Source of the DNA: Bacteroides sp. | Lineage (GTDB): Bacteria; Bacteroidota; Bacteroidia; Bacteroidales; Muribaculaceae | Assembly: GCA_014801945.1 (NCBI GenBank) | Contig: JAAVDF010000017.1 | Coordinates: 140,622 to 199,165, forward strand | Reading direction: 5' to 3' | Length of the DNA stretch: 58,544 bases | Shown here: positions 17,826 to 29,315 of the stretch, piece after piece | Layout of the letters: every line of letters starts with the position of its first letter | How positions within the stretch are numbered: the first letter of the stretch is position 1 | Notes under the pieces: generated by a model | Told to the model about the DNA's origin: nothing | The model's database searches: none | The model's input: the letters and a program-made list of their open reading frames with translations, nothing else | Position numbers and translations under genes: made by a program

Positions 17826-18461
17826 TCAGAGGGAGGGGATGGAGGCGAAGGGCGTGGAGGGGAAGTGGGTGGCGACGTAGCGGCGGATGAAGGCTTGGGT
17901 GTCGGCTGCTATGGCGCGGTCGGTGTCGAAATGCTCATTGTAGATCACGGCTGCGAGGCGCAGTCCGCGGGCCCTGATAGCTTCGAGCGAGAGGATGGTA
18001 TGGTTGATCGAGCCGAGGATACCGTTGGTAACGAGTATGACGGGAAGGTGACGCGTAGCCACATAGTCAATGGTGAAGAAACCATCGGTAATAGGGACCA
18101 TGAGACCGCCCGCCCCCTCGATCAGCACCACGTCATAGCGTGAGGCAAGGGTCTCGGTAGCCTTGTCGATTATATCGAGATCGATCTCACGTCCGTCGAT
18201 GCGTGCGGCAAGCTGTGCGGACGCGGGATAGGAGAAGATGACCGGTGCAGTGGTGTGGTCGATATCCTCCGGGAGCGGGCCTATGCCCATCAGGCGGCGG
18301 TGGAGATCGATGTCCTCTGAGAAACCGGTGTTGCCTGTCTGGATGAATTTCTGTGTCACCACGCTTTTCCCTTCCTTCATCAGTCGGGCTGCAAGATAGC
18401 CGGTGGCGTAGCTCTTGCCGGCGTCGGTGTCAATTCCTGAGATAAAATATACTTGGCTCAT
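17826..18461 (-). CDS. bioD: Dethiobiotin synthetase
   Basis: 211 residues. Starts MSQVYFISGIDTDAGKS with the BioD P-loop GIDTDAGKS at 9-17 (family GTDTDVGKT), then LIEGAGGLMVPI (about 112-123, the family G2 loop) and TNGILGSINHT. It closes the ureido ring of dethiobiotin from DAPA, CO2 and ATP in the cytoplasm. Last gene of the operon bioA-bioF-bioGC-bioD, 54 bp after the fusion gene. bioB, the following step, is not in this window. Confidence 0.93.
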   Translation of the reverse strand: MSQVYFISGIDTDAGKSYATGYLAARLMKEGKSVVTQKFIQTGNTGFSEDIDLHRRLMGIGPLPEDIDHTTAPVIFSYPASAQLAARIDGREIDLDIIDKATETLASRYDVVLIEGAGGLMVPITDGFFTIDYVATRHLPVILVTNGILGSINHTILSLEAIRARGLRLAAVIYNEHFDTDRAIAADTQAFIRRYVATHFPSTPFASIPSL

Positions 18462-18515
18462 GGCGGGAGAAATAGGGGTTATATTAAGGTATTATAAGTG
18501 CATAATAGATGGGTG

Positions 18516-19916
18516 TCAGGGTCGGCCGAACACGATATAAATGGGCTGGTAGGTGAGGGGAGCGGAGCCGTCGGGCGCGAGAGGATAGGCGGCCATGACA
18601 CTGCGGGCTGTCGCACCGCCGGCGTTGCGGCTAAGGGCGTTGACTCCGGTGAGACTCACGTGGCGCAGCGCATCGGCCGGGGTGGGGAAGTGTATGGTCT
18701 GGATCTCGGAGGACAGATGGATCTTCTGACAGCCCGCCGGAAGCATCTGACCGATGGCTGCATCGTCGGGATACTGTCGCCGTGCGGGCGCACCGCTGAT
18801 CTCGCGCATGGTCTCAGGACCGAACGTAGAGATGACGGCATGGCCTCCCGGACGGAGCACGCGCAGACATTCGCGCAGGAATGAGCCCGGAGAGTTGAAC
18901 CACTGCATGGTCGAAGCGGAGAAAATCAGATCCAGACTGCCGTCGGGCAGACGGCGTATTTCAGTCTCGGCGTCACATTCGCGTCCCGTGATCCGCGTAG
19001 ATCCGATGGAGGAGGGCAGGGAGGCGGGAAGATGCAGATCCCACACCTCAAGGTCGGCAACCGGTATTTCACCGACGAGCATACCGGTGGTCATCCCAGT
19101 CCCGCATCCGATTTCAAGTGCGCGTCCGACAGTGGCGGATCTCCGGGGGACAAGGCTTATGAGTTTCCGGGCAATCCTGCGCTGGACCACGGCGTTGTCA
19201 TCGTAGGTTCGCTCCGCACGGGCAAATCTCTCCGCCACAAGACTCTTCTCGGTGAGCAGAGCGGCAAGCAGCTTGTTGAAATCGGGCAGATGCGGAGCGT
19301 CGGTCCGGATTATACCGAACGCTTCATCACGCCACGCGGCTTCCTGATTGTCGGGCGGGATGATGCGGTCACCCTTGCAGATGACGGCGCGGTCCCACAC
19401 GCCACGCGGGGCGATCGCCTGACGGTCGGCTATGGCTGAAAGCTCCTCGCGTAATTCATCAACCGTCCGCCGGGGATAAGTCTCACTGAATTCACGGAAA
19501 AGTGCCGATGATCCACACATCCGGAGATAGAATTTAGAGAGTGATTTCTCCGTCAGCCCTTCGAGCGTCCCCCGGAAGATCTCAGCCGGGATGCCGAGAT
19601 GGTCATGGACGGGATGCATGGTCCCGTTGATGGCAATGCGTGCCGTGACAGGCAGATCCGGATTGGAAAGTATGAATTCGGTGGCGGCCGGAACGCCGAA
19701 CGACCATCCGATGACGGCTATCTCCCTGAAGTCCCGGAGCATGCCGTGGAGTTCGGGCGGAAAAGAGCTGTCGCGGTAATCCCAGATGACGATAAGCGTG
19801 TAGCCCTGAAGTCCTGTGCGGACAAAGGGTTTCTCGTCCATCCCCCATCCGGCAAAGAGCAGGATGGCGCGGGTGGCTGAGCGGGGATCGTCGGCGGGGA
19901 ATATATGGAATTTCAT
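18516..19916 (-). CDS. bioC: BioG-BioC fusion: pimeloyl-ACP methyl ester esterase plus malonyl-ACP O-methyltransferase
   Basis: 466 residues joining two enzymes. Residues 1-220 are an alpha/beta hydrolase of the BioG family: nucleophile Ser72 in GWSFG, likely acid Asp183 in CKGDRIIP, likely base His209 in DAPHLPDF. Residues 240-466 are a SAM methyltransferase with motif I ALEIGCGTGMTTG (about 266-278) and SASTMQWFNSPGSFLRECLRVLRPGG, typical of BioC. BioC caps malonyl-ACP as a methyl ester so fatty acid synthesis can build the pimeloyl chain; BioG removes the methyl group at the end. The two steps bracket the pathway and are here in one chain. BioG-BioC fusions are known in Bacteroidota. Sits 13 bp after bioF and before bioD. 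Confidence 0.9.
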   Translation of the reverse strand: MKFHIFPADDPRSATRAILLFAGWGMDEKPFVRTGLQGYTLIVIWDYRDSSFPPELHGMLRDFREIAVIGWSFGVPAATEFILSNPDLPVTARIAINGTMHPVHDHLGIPAEIFRGTLEGLTEKSLSKFYLRMCGSSALFREFSETYPRRTVDELREELSAIADRQAIAPRGVWDRAVICKGDRIIPPDNQEAAWRDEAFGIIRTDAPHLPDFNKLLAALLTEKSLVAERFARAERTYDDNAVVQRRIARKLISLVPRRSATVGRALEIGCGTGMTTGMLVGEIPVADLEVWDLHLPASLPSSIGSTRITGRECDAETEIRRLPDGSLDLIFSASTMQWFNSPGSFLRECLRVLRPGGHAVISTFGPETMREISGAPARRQYPDDAAIGQMLPAGCQKIHLSSEIQTIHFPTPADALRHVSLTGVNALSRNAGGATARSVMAAYPLAPDGSAPLTYQPIYIVFGRP

Positions 19917-19929
19917 TGCGGGTGGGGGA

Positions 19930-21075
19930 TCAGTTCATGAGTTTTGAAAGGATCAGGCCGAGGCGGTCGATCTCGGCTGGATCTATGGCCGAGCTGAGGC
20001 TGAAACGCAGCCGTTCGGTGCCCGGTGGGACGGTCGGTGTGCGGATAGGCAGGACTTTGAAACCTTCGGCGAGGAGTCCTTGGGAGAGCGACACGGCTTT
20101 TTCCGCCGACCCTACGATGAGGGGCTGGATGTGGCTCGGCGTGATGGCTGTCGAGGGGGCGACGGCCCGTAGGTGGGCATAAAGCTTCTCGCCGAGTGAG
20201 CGCAGGCGGTCGCGCTCGCTGTCCATCGGCAGGAAGGTTTCGATCATATATCGCGTCCACGCCGCAGTCATTGGCGGGAGGGATGTGGAGAAGATGAAAC
20301 TGCGCGCACGGTTGATGAGGTAGTCGCGCATGAGGGGTGATACGCAGCAGAATGCGCCCATCGAGGCACATGCCTTGCCGAAAGTGCCGACGATCACGTC
20401 GATCTCCTCGATCAGCCCGCTCCCTTTGCAGAGGCCGAGGCCACCCGGACCTTCGACACCGAAGGCGTGGGCTTCATCGACGTAAAGCATGGCATTAGGA
20501 TAGTGACGCTTGAGATCCACCAGACGTTCAATGTCAGTGCGGTCACCGTCCATGCTATATACGCTCTCGGTCACGATGAGCACCCGGTCGTGAGAGGCCG
20601 CTTCCTTGTCGAGTATTCTTTCAAGGTGATTGAAATCATTGTGGCGGAAGCGGGTGAAGGGAGCTTTTGAGAGCGTGATGCCGTCGATTATGCTGGCGTG
20701 GACGAGCTTATCGGCGACGATGAGGGTTTTCGGATCGGCCATGGCCTGCATGATGCCCGTGTTGGCATGATAACCGCTGTTGAAGAGCAGGCACGGGCGG
20801 CCGTAGAGTGACGTGAGGAGGCTTTCAAGCTCATCATATTCCCTCTGCCGTCCGCTGAGCAGACGGGAGGCCGAGGATGTCATCGGGATGAGGCGGTTTG
20901 AAGCGTCGGCGAAGAATTCGGCTTGGATTTCCGGATTCGCGCCAAGTCCGAGATAGTCGTTGGACGACAGATCCGTCACACGTCCCCCGGCTGAAAGCTC
21001 GCCGGGGATGACGCGGAAGTTTCCCTCCGCGTGCAGACGGTCGAGTATGTCGCTGTAGCGGTTCACTTTATGCAC
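19930..21075 (-). CDS. bioF: 8-amino-7-oxononanoate synthase
   Basis: 381 residues, PLP fold type I alpha-oxoamine synthase. Key segments: [14 protein letters not shown] (about 38-51), [32 protein letters not shown] (Asp/His of the PLP site) and [13 protein letters not shown] with the PLP-binding Lys. It condenses pimeloyl-ACP with alanine. The start is GTG at 21075: the next ATG is over 60 residues in and would remove conserved sequence. The GTG overlaps the end of bioA by 13 bp, which suggests translational coupling. Confidence 0.94.
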   Translation of the reverse strand: MHKVNRYSDILDRLHAEGNFRVIPGELSAGGRVTDLSSNDYLGLGANPEIQAEFFADASNRLIPMTSSASRLLSGRQREYDELESLLTSLYGRPCLLFNSGYHANTGIMQAMADPKTLIVADKLVHASIIDGITLSKAPFTRFRHNDFNHLERILDKEAASHDRVLIVTESVYSMDGDRTDIERLVDLKRHYPNAMLYVDEAHAFGVEGPGGLGLCKGSGLIEEIDVIVGTFGKACASMGAFCCVSPLMRDYLINRARSFIFSTSLPPMTAAWTRYMIETFLPMDSERDRLRSLGEKLYAHLRAVAPSTAITPSHIQPLIVGSAEKAVSLSQGLLAEGFKVLPIRTPTVPPGTERLRFSLSSAIDPAEIDRLGLILSKLMN

Positions 21076-22382
21076 TCGATCATATTTTCGATAAGATATT
21101 TCAACTCGCTGTCAGAGATAATGTAGGGAGGCATGATATAGACATTGCGTCCGAACGGCCGTACCCAGATACCGCGCTCTACGCAGCGTTTCTGAAACTC
21201 TCCGACATTTACCGGTTCTTCCATCTCGATCACACCGATCGCGCCGAGCACTCTGACATCTTTTACCCCCTTCACAAGCGCGGCTGCGGCGATATGGCGT
21301 CGGATCACGGCCTCTATGTGGGCTATGCGGCGGCCCATGTCCTGCTTGTTGAGGAGAGAGAGCGATGCAACCGCGACGGCACAGGCCAGCGGATTGGCCA
21401 TGAATGTCGGGCCGTGCATCATCACTCCCGCTTCACCGCGAGAGATAGTGTCGGCCACCTCGCGGGTGGTCAGTACCGCGCTCATGGTCATGTAGCCGGC
21501 GGTCAGGCCCTTGCCGATACACATGATGTCGGGTTCGACTCCGGCGTGTTCCCATGCAAAGCAGCGTCCCGTGCGCCAGAAGCCGGTGGCGATCTCATCA
21601 AATATCAGGTATATGCCCGCCTCGTCACACAGCCGGCGCGCTTCGCGGAGATATTCGGGATGATAGAAGCGCATACCGCCTGCTCCCTGAACTATAGGTT
21701 CGAGGATCAGGGCTGCAAGTTCGTCCTTATGTCCGCGGATGATCTCTGCGAGTGGTTCGATGTCGGCCGGATTCCACTTGCCGTCAAACGACACTTCAGG
21801 CGCAGGGGCGAAGTAGCGGATGGGCAGGGCGGGGCCGAATGCTCCGTGCATACCGGTGACGGGGTCGCAGACACTCATTGCGTTCCACGTGTCGCCGTGG
21901 TAGCCGCTGCGGATGGTGACGAAGTTGGTCTTGTCGTGATTGCCGGAACGCGAGACTGATGCCTGTACGGCCATTTTCATGGCCACCTCGACGGCTACCG
22001 AGCCGGAATCGGCATAGAAGATGTTGTGCATCGACGGCGGAGCCATGCTCAGAAGAAGCCGACCGAGTTCGATGGCCGGTTCATGCGTCAGACCGCCGAA
22101 CATCACGTGGCTCATCTTGTGCAGCTGTGATTCGGCTGCTGCATTTATCTCCGGATGGTTGTAGCCGTGGATCGCGCACCACCATGACGACATACCGTCG
22201 ATGAGTTCGCGTCCGTCGGCAAGACGGATTCTGACACCCTCGGCGGAATCAACCTTGTAGGTGGGTAGCGGATCGATTGTTGAAGTGTAGGGATGCCACA
22301 GATGCTCACGGTCAAAGGGATCGTGAAGACTGAATGTTTTTTCAGTGGCTGTATCTTGGGCTGTTGGTATTTCGGGTTGCAT
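21063..22382 (-). CDS. bioA: Adenosylmethionine-8-amino-7-oxononanoate aminotransferase
   Basis: 439 residues, class III PLP aminotransferase. BioA features: HLWHPYTS near 28, [19 protein letters not shown] (about 62-80), [31 protein letters not shown] with the PLP-binding Asp, and [19 protein letters not shown] with the PLP Lys. It transfers an amino group from SAM to KAPA to give DAPA. First gene of the biotin operon, downstream of a -7 element at 22414-22421 embedded in a palindrome. Confidence 0.95.
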   Translation of the reverse strand: MQPEIPTAQDTATEKTFSLHDPFDREHLWHPYTSTIDPLPTYKVDSAEGVRIRLADGRELIDGMSSWWCAIHGYNHPEINAAAESQLHKMSHVMFGGLTHEPAIELGRLLLSMAPPSMHNIFYADSGSVAVEVAMKMAVQASVSRSGNHDKTNFVTIRSGYHGDTWNAMSVCDPVTGMHGAFGPALPIRYFAPAPEVSFDGKWNPADIEPLAEIIRGHKDELAALILEPIVQGAGGMRFYHPEYLREARRLCDEAGIYLIFDEIATGFWRTGRCFAWEHAGVEPDIMCIGKGLTAGYMTMSAVLTTREVADTISRGEAGVMMHGPTFMANPLACAVAVASLSLLNKQDMGRRIAHIEAVIRRHIAAAALVKGVKDVRVLGAIGVIEMEEPVNVGEFQKRCVERGIWVRPFGRNVYIMPPYIISDSELKYLIENMIECIK

Positions 22383-22403
22383 TGTGTTGGAGTCGGAATG
22401 AAA

Positions 22404-22421
22404 AACTTTGCTGCAAAGTTA
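22404..22421 (-). promoter_or_regulatory. bioA promoter with overlapping 17-bp palindrome
   Basis: Minus-strand TAACTTTG (22421-22414) is a perfect -7. The same bases form a perfect palindrome AACTTTGCTGCAAAGTT (22404-22420, 8-bp arms, 1-bp centre) that spans the -7 and the expected start of transcription. No TTTG -33 is seen. The palindrome could be an operator; it does not match the BirA, BioR or BioQ sites I know. Confidence 0.55.
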
Positions 22422-22631
22422 CACCTTTTTTGTCATAATGCTATGTGCCTGTCTAATGATAATGCTGCCGGACCACATTCCACCGGAAAGTCCGATTTTT
22501 AAATTACGCTTTACTTTTTAAACTTTTTTCAGAAAGGAATGTTTATAAAGGTGAAAGTGTATCAAACACTCCGACACCCGAAAAATAATTAATCATCAAT
22601 ATTCTAACAACATTAAAAATCTCCTACTGTT

Positions 22632-23180
22632 ATGAAGAAGTTTTTACTTATGGCAGTCATGGCAATTATGACTTTAGGCGCATCCGCTCAGACAAAATGG
22701 TATTCAGGTGGTCAGCTCACCCTCGGCAGAACTACTACTGAACTTAGTGGAGTAAGCCTCAAGAGCACCCAGATCGCAGTCCTTCCTGAAATCGGTTATA
22801 ACGTTACCAATAACTTCGCACTCGGTGCTAAATTCGGTGTCGATTACCGCAAGACAGGTGACAGCAAGCTCACGACTTTCCAGATCAACCCGTATGCCCG
22901 TGCCACATATTTCCATTCAAAGATGGTGGATCTCTTTGTTGATGGTGAAGTAGGTTTCGGTATCGGCCGTGCTCACAGCCACAATGCAGTCACTTATGAG
23001 ATCGGTTTCCGTCCCGGTGTGACACTTAATCTTAACGAGAGATTCAGCCTTGTCGCACACGTCGGTTTCCTTGGCTACCAGAGCGGCAACCGTCCTGCAA
23101 AGCGCAACGGTGCTCCTGAGAACTGGGGTCTTAACCTCGACAGCACAGACCTTATGTTTGGTTTCTACTACCACTTCTAA
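22632..23180 (+). CDS. Outer-membrane beta-barrel protein (OmpX/porin-like)
   Basis: 182 residues. Signal peptide MKKFLLMAVMAIMTLGASA-Q at about 1-20, then alternating amphipathic strands consistent with an eight-stranded barrel, and a C-terminal FYYHF whose last Phe is the usual signal for BAM assembly. It resembles small outer-membrane barrels of Bacteroidales. No enzymatic motif. Single gene, divergent from bioA, ended by a hairpin at 23251. Specific role unknown. Confidence 0.82.
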   Translation: MKKFLLMAVMAIMTLGASAQTKWYSGGQLTLGRTTTELSGVSLKSTQIAVLPEIGYNVTNNFALGAKFGVDYRKTGDSKLTTFQINPYARATYFHSKMVDLFVDGEVGFGIGRAHSHNAVTYEIGFRPGVTLNLNERFSLVAHVGFLGYQSGNRPAKRNGAPENWGLNLDSTDLMFGFYYHF

Positions 23181-23250
23181 CAATTATTCCGCTTAAAGGC
23201 GATTAAATTAATATTACCGGTCGATGATTGACCGGCTAATTATGAAATTT

Positions 23251-23292
23251 GCCGGCCGCGATCCTGTCAGGGTTCGTGGCCGGCTGCTTTTG
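23251..23292 (+). terminator. Intrinsic terminator after the beta-barrel gene
   Basis: Stem GCCGGCCGCGA.../...TCGTGGCCGGC (23251-23285) of about 14 pairs with two G:U pairs and one mismatch, followed by TGCTTTTG. Confidence 0.78.
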
Positions 23293-23438
23293 TTGCGGTT
23301 TGCAGACATGTCAGGGATGAATTTGATAATATTTGGGATGAATATGACTGTCTGTCTGCGGAAAAATGACTCACTTTGCAAAGTCGTTTAACCGAACATT
23401 CTTCTGCTGCACACATAGTATGAATTTTATCAAGTAGG

Positions 23439-23488
23439 GAGGCTGTGTCAGAATGGATAAATTCCGAGTTGATTTTGACACAGCGTTC
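23439..23488. repeat. Imperfect inverted repeat with GGCTGTGTCA arms
   Basis: GAGGCTGTGTCAGAAT (23439-23454) faces GATTTTGACACAGCG (23471-23485). Same arm core as the element at 7178-7258, suggesting a dispersed family. Confidence 0.6.
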
Positions 23489-23706
23489 TGAAATCTGAAA
23501 GCCGAAGTCGGATCTGGGTCGCGGACGATGTGACATGCGCTCATTGTCTCGTCTCAGATCCGTTGTTTTCTATCCTTTGACGGGACAATGGGCAGCATGG
23601 ATGGGTAGATGGAAAAAGTAACTGTCCGGCAGAAGCAAACGGCATTATTTGGTAATCTAAATGACAGTGTGTCAAATTTTAAATTTTATTAAAACAGTTG
23701 GCTAAA

Positions 23707-23742
23707 TTTTTGAGTGATTTCGGAAAAATTTCAGTATATTTG
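23707..23742 (+). promoter_or_regulatory. Promoter of the nuo-atp-nuo array
   Basis: TTTTTG (23707-23712), 22 bp, TATATTTG (23735-23742). Both elements match the Bacteroidota consensus. The start near 23749 leaves a leader of about 90 nt before nuoA. It is the only consensus promoter I find in front of any gene of the 17.6-kb array. Confidence 0.75.
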
Positions 23743-23840
23743 CACTGCGTTTCGTGCCCTCCGCGTCATTATGGTTGCGGTAAGGCTTGTAACTCCATGA
23801 TACACAGATTCTTGGAAACAAAATCAGTATTTATCACTAT

Positions 23841-24209
23841 ATGATAGCATTGGCAATTCAAAATGCGACTTTGGCCGTGGTAGCCCTCCTGACAGGTGTG
23901 GCTCTCGTGGCTATTGCTCTTTGGCTTGCGGGACTCATCTCACCCCGCTCATTCAATCCCCAGAAAGGCGAAGCATACGAGTGCGGTATCCCCACCCGTG
24001 GCGAGTCTATGGCTCAGTTCAAGGTAGGCTACTATCTTTTTGCCATCCTCTTCCTGATGTTTGACGTCGAGACCGTGTTTCTCTATCCTTGGGCGGTGCG
24101 TGTGCACGAGCTTGGGACTTCCGGCCTCACAGCCATAGCAGTCTTTTTTGGAATCATAGTGCTGGGTCTCGTTTATGCCTGGCGGAAAGGAGCTCTTGAA
24201 TGGAAGTAA
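23841..24209 (+). CDS. nuoA: Complex I subunit NuoA
   Basis: 122 residues with three membrane helices (about 9-35, 66-86, 95-115). The loop SFNPQKGEAYECGIPTRGES (about 38-57), with the conserved YECG, is the NuoA signature and sits near the quinone cavity. FLMFDVETVFLYPWA (about 72-86) is also diagnostic. Part of the proton-pumping membrane arm. Its end overlaps the start of nuoB by 10 bp, pointing to coupled translation. First gene of the composite array. Confidence 0.95.
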   Translation: MIALAIQNATLAVVALLTGVALVAIALWLAGLISPRSFNPQKGEAYECGIPTRGESMAQFKVGYYLFAILFLMFDVETVFLYPWAVRVHELGTSGLTAIAVFFGIIVLGLVYAWRKGALEWK

Positions 24210-24808
24210 CCACCAAAGGCATGCCGTATGAGGCATGGAAGGACAATGAATACATCGAAAAGCTCGTGAAGGAGCTTCAGGACAGCGGCGTCAATGTTGT
24301 CGTCGGCTCTCTTGACAAACTTATCAACTGGGGGCGTTCCAACTCTATCTGGCCGCTCACCTTCGCCACCAGTTGTTGCGGCATCGAATTTGTGTCGCTT
24401 GGAGCAGCGCGTTATGACATGGCGCGTTTCGGCTGGGAAGTTGCCCGCGCCTCGCCCCGTCAGGCCGACTTCATGATGGTGGCCGGTACGATTGTCCACC
24501 GTATGGTGCCTGTGTTCCGCCGTCTCTATGATCAGCTTGCCGAACCCAAATACGTGATTGCCTGCGGTAGCTGCGCTATTTCCGGTGGTCCTTTCAAGAA
24601 GAGCTACCATGTGGCTATGGGTATCGAGGATATCGTCCCTGTGGATGTCTTTGTCCCCGGCTGTCCTCCCCGTCCCGAAGCCATGATCTACGGTATCATG
24701 CAGCTCTCCCGCAAAATCAAGGTCGAGAAGTTCTTCGGCGGTGTCAACCGTCAGGAAAAGCAGGAGGATTTCCTCAAGGCTCATCCCGTCCCCGGCGTAA
24801 ACGATTGA
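24200..24808 (+). CDS. nuoB: Complex I subunit NuoB (N2 cluster)
   Basis: 202 residues. The four ligands of the terminal 4Fe-4S cluster N2 are seen: tandem Cys59-Cys60 in TSCCGIE, Cys125 in GSCAISGG and Cys155 in PGCPPRPE. N2 passes electrons to quinone at the junction of peripheral and membrane arms. A short polar C-terminal extension (RQEKQEDFLKAHPVPGVND) follows the core. Overlaps nuoA. Confidence 0.96.
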   Translation: MEVTTKGMPYEAWKDNEYIEKLVKELQDSGVNVVVGSLDKLINWGRSNSIWPLTFATSCCGIEFVSLGAARYDMARFGWEVARASPRQADFMMVAGTIVHRMVPVFRRLYDQLAEPKYVIACGSCAISGGPFKKSYHVAMGIEDIVPVDVFVPGCPPRPEAMIYGIMQLSRKIKVEKFFGGVNRQEKQEDFLKAHPVPGVND

Positions 24809-24874
24809 TCCTCGTCCGCGCCTCCGTCAAAGAATCAGAATCAAGAATAACGTTCATACACCTTATTATATATT

Positions 24875-26509
24875 ATGTCCAACATCCGGGAAAAGATTTC
24901 AACCGTGTTGCCTGAGGCCGTCATCGAGGATGGCGATATCATGCAGGTGACCGTCCCCGACGCAAAGTGGCATGACTTCGCCAAGACTCTCCGCGACGAC
25001 AGCGATCTCGCGTTTGACTTCCTCGTGACCATCGTCGGTATGGACTGGAAGGAGAACGGCATGGGCTGTATCTACTATCTCACATCCACACGCCACAACA
25101 CCCATATTTCAGTCAAGGTGATGGCTACCGGCGACCGTGAGATGCCTCTCATTCATTCCATCCATGACCTCTGGGCCATCGCTACTATCTTCGAGCGCGA
25201 GGTCTATGATTACTTCGGCATTATCTTCATCAATAATCCCGATATGCGCCGCCTGTTCCTCAACATCGACTGGAAGGGCTATCCCTTGCGCAAGGACTAT
25301 AACGATGATCCCAACCTCAACCCCGTCTCCATCGAGAACGAACGTCAGACAGACTTCACTGATGTCTGGACCGAAAATGCAGAGGGTAAGGTCGTAAAGC
25401 ACGAACGCCGCATCTTCGCTCCGGATGATTTCGTGGTCAACATCGGCCCGCAGCACCCCGCCACCCACGGTGTGCTCCGTTTCCGTACCGCTATCGACGG
25501 TGAGATCATCAAGAAAATCGATATCTATTTAGGCTACATCCACCGAGGTGTCGAGAAAATCTGCGAAGGACTCACTTATCCGCAGACTCTCCATTTCATG
25601 GACCGTCTCGACTATTTCTCCGCCCATCCTTATCACCACTGCCTCTGTATGCTCATCGAGGAGGCGGCCGGCATTCAGATCTCGCGCCGTGCGCAGGTGA
25701 TCCGTGTGCTGATGGACGAGCTTTCGCGTATCGCATCCCACTGTCTGTTCATCGGTACTTACTGTATGGACCTCGGTGCGACCACCATGCTCTTCTACAC
25801 ACTCCGTGTCCGCGAACAGATCCTCGACATCATGGAGAAGACCTGTGGCGCGCGCATGACGTTCAACTATGACTGCATCGGCGGTGTCATGCAGGATCTC
25901 CATCCCGATTTCGTGAAGGATGTCCATGCTCTTCTTGACGTGATCCCCGCCAATATCAAGGAATACAACAAAATCTTCACCGGCAACGTCATCGCCAAGA
26001 ACCGTATGGAAAATATCGGTGTCCTTAGCCGTCACGATGCCATCTCTTGGGCAGTAACCGGTCCTAACGGCCGTGGTTCAGGCTGGGCTTGCGACGTCCG
26101 CAAGTGTGCCCCCTACAGTATCTATCCCGAACTCGAATTTGACGAGGTGATCCGCGAAGAGGGTGACTCGATGGCCCGTTTCAAAGTCCGCATGGACGAG
26201 ATGGTACAGAGTGCCCGCATCATCGCGCAGCTCATCGACAATATTCCTGAAGGCGAGTATTGCGTCAAGGTTCCCAAGGTGCTGAAGCTCCCCGTAGGCC
26301 ACTGGTTCAAGATGGTGGAAGGCTGTCGCGGCACATTCGGTATCTATCTCGAAAGCGACGGCACTGTCAATCCTTACCGTCTGAAGATCGCGCCGCCGTG
26401 TCTTCCTGCCGCTGCCGTGGTTGACCACATTACTGAAGGCCAGAAGATCGCCGACCTCATTACCATCGGAGGTTCGCTTGACTACATTGTCCCCGACATT
26501 GACCGTTAA
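24875..26509 (+). CDS. nuoC: Complex I fused subunit NuoCD
   Basis: 544 residues. Residues 1-170 are the 30-kDa (NuoC) domain, with YFGIIFINNPDMRRLFLNIDWKGYPLRKDY around 111-140. The rest is the 49-kDa (NuoD) domain: NIGPQHPATHGVLRF (about 189-203), YLGYIHRGVEKICEG and the C-terminal IAPPCLPAAAVVDHITEGQ. NuoD shapes the quinone pocket. C-D fusion is common in this and other phyla. No Cys ligands for a NiFe site, so this is a respiratory subunit and not a hydrogenase large subunit. Confidence 0.96.
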   Translation: MSNIREKISTVLPEAVIEDGDIMQVTVPDAKWHDFAKTLRDDSDLAFDFLVTIVGMDWKENGMGCIYYLTSTRHNTHISVKVMATGDREMPLIHSIHDLWAIATIFEREVYDYFGIIFINNPDMRRLFLNIDWKGYPLRKDYNDDPNLNPVSIENERQTDFTDVWTENAEGKVVKHERRIFAPDDFVVNIGPQHPATHGVLRFRTAIDGEIIKKIDIYLGYIHRGVEKICEGLTYPQTLHFMDRLDYFSAHPYHHCLCMLIEEAAGIQISRRAQVIRVLMDELSRIASHCLFIGTYCMDLGATTMLFYTLRVREQILDIMEKTCGARMTFNYDCIGGVMQDLHPDFVKDVHALLDVIPANIKEYNKIFTGNVIAKNRMENIGVLSRHDAISWAVTGPNGRGSGWACDVRKCAPYSIYPELEFDEVIREEGDSMARFKVRMDEMVQSARIIAQLIDNIPEGEYCVKVPKVLKLPVGHWFKMVEGCRGTFGIYLESDGTVNPYRLKIAPPCLPAAAVVDHITEGQKIADLITIGGSLDYIVPDIDR

Positions 26510-26593
26510 GCCGATCATTTCCCCGTTAAGCAATGGATTTTTTCCAAGAGTGAACTAACACAGAGAGAATAAAAAGTAATTTCAATAGACATT

Positions 26594-27670
26594 ATGCAAG
26601 ACCTATCAGTCGGAACCGCATGGCTTCACTCCTTCCTCACCGGATACATCCCTGAATGGGCGGCAGTCACTTTCGAGTGTCTGCTCATCGGAGTCGGCCT
26701 GCTGCTGCTCTATGCAGTGCTCGCACTGTTCTATATCCTCTTCGAGCGTAAAGTATGTGCCTACTTCCAGTGTCGTCTCGGCCCTAACCGTGTAGGCCCT
26801 TGGGGCTTGATGCAGAGTATCGCCGATATGTTCAAGATTCTCATCAAGGAGCTTATCTCGCTGAACCATATCGACAAATTCCTCTTCGCCCTCGCGCCTT
26901 ATCTCGTCATCATTGCCTCGATGCTCGCGTTTGCGGTGCTTCCGTGGGGCAACGGCCTTCAGATCATCGACTTCAATGTCGGCATCTTCTTCCTGCTTGC
27001 CGTATCGTCCATCGGCGTGCTCGGTATCCTGTTGGCCGGATGGTCATCCAACAATAAGTTCACCCTTATCGGTGCGCTCCGTTCAGGTGCCCAGATGATC
27101 AGCTACGAACTTTCGATGGGTCTCTGCGTCGTTACCATGGTCGTCATGGCCGGAACGATGTCAGTCGGCGGTATCGTTGAAGCCCAGAATCATCTCTGGT
27201 TCATCTTCTCAGGCCATATCCCTGCCATAATTGCCTTCGTCATCTTCATGATCGCAGGTACGGCCGAGACCAACCGTGGTCCGTTTGACCTTCCTGAAGC
27301 CGAGAGCGAGCTTACCGCCGGTTACCACACTGAGTATTCCGGTATCCACTTCGGTTTCTTCTACCTCGCCGAGTACCTCAACCTCTTCATCGTTTCAGGT
27401 GTGGCCGCGCTCCTCTTCTTCGGAGGCTGGATGCCCCTCCACATCCCCGGTCTTGATGCGTTCAACCATATCATGGACTATATCCCCTCGTTCATCTGGT
27501 TCATCGGCAAGGCTGTCGCCCTCTCGTTCATCATCATCTGGTTCAAGTGGACATTCCCCCGTCTGCGCATCGACCAGCTTCTGACCCTCGAATGGAAGTA
27601 TCTCCTTCCCATCAACCTCTTCAACCTCGTGCTTATGGTTCTTATCGTGACCTATAAGCTCTATCTCTAA
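26594..27670 (+). CDS. nuoH: Complex I subunit NuoH
   Basis: 358 residues and about eight to nine helices. Diagnostic segments: [24 protein letters not shown] region (about 46-69), [20 protein letters not shown] (about 221-240) with charged residues lining the quinone channel, and [15 protein letters not shown]. It links the quinone site to the proton-pumping subunits. Followed directly by atpD, not by nuoI, after a 60-80 bp gap with no terminator or promoter. Confidence 0.96.
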   Translation: MQDLSVGTAWLHSFLTGYIPEWAAVTFECLLIGVGLLLLYAVLALFYILFERKVCAYFQCRLGPNRVGPWGLMQSIADMFKILIKELISLNHIDKFLFALAPYLVIIASMLAFAVLPWGNGLQIIDFNVGIFFLLAVSSIGVLGILLAGWSSNNKFTLIGALRSGAQMISYELSMGLCVVTMVVMAGTMSVGGIVEAQNHLWFIFSGHIPAIIAFVIFMIAGTAETNRGPFDLPEAESELTAGYHTEYSGIHFGFFYLAEYLNLFIVSGVAALLFFGGWMPLHIPGLDAFNHIMDYIPSFIWFIGKAVALSFIIIWFKWTFPRLRIDQLLTLEWKYLLPINLFNLVLMVLIVTYKLYL

Positions 27671-27711
27671 GCTAATTTCCTCAAAATTATAACTCCAATC
27701 CCCCCAAGTAG

Positions 27712-29256
<1,545 letters not shown>

Positions 29257-29315
29257 TTCGTCAGGTCTCTCAGAATTCCAAATAAAGTCTCTCACACTCA
29301 TCAGCAGACACAGAA

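Larger units (their letters stand above)
23181..23840. other. 660-bp intergenic region before nuoA
   Basis: Holds, in order, a small hairpin CCGGTC/GACCGG (23217-23235), a strong terminator (23251), an imperfect inverted repeat (23439-23488) and the nuo promoter (23707-23742). No convincing coding frame: the 89-codon minus frame here overlaps these structures and has no recognisable sequence. Confidence 0.65.

Noticed and set aside
23267-23536. 89-codon minus frame in the gap before nuoA
   Set aside because: It overlaps the terminator and an inverted repeat and shows no export signal, domain or neighbour logic.
24200-26509. NiFe hydrogenase (Ech/Mbh) instead of complex I
   Set aside because: NuoCD lacks the CxxC pairs of hydrogenase large subunits, and NuoA, NuoJ, NuoK and three antiporter subunits of complex I are present.
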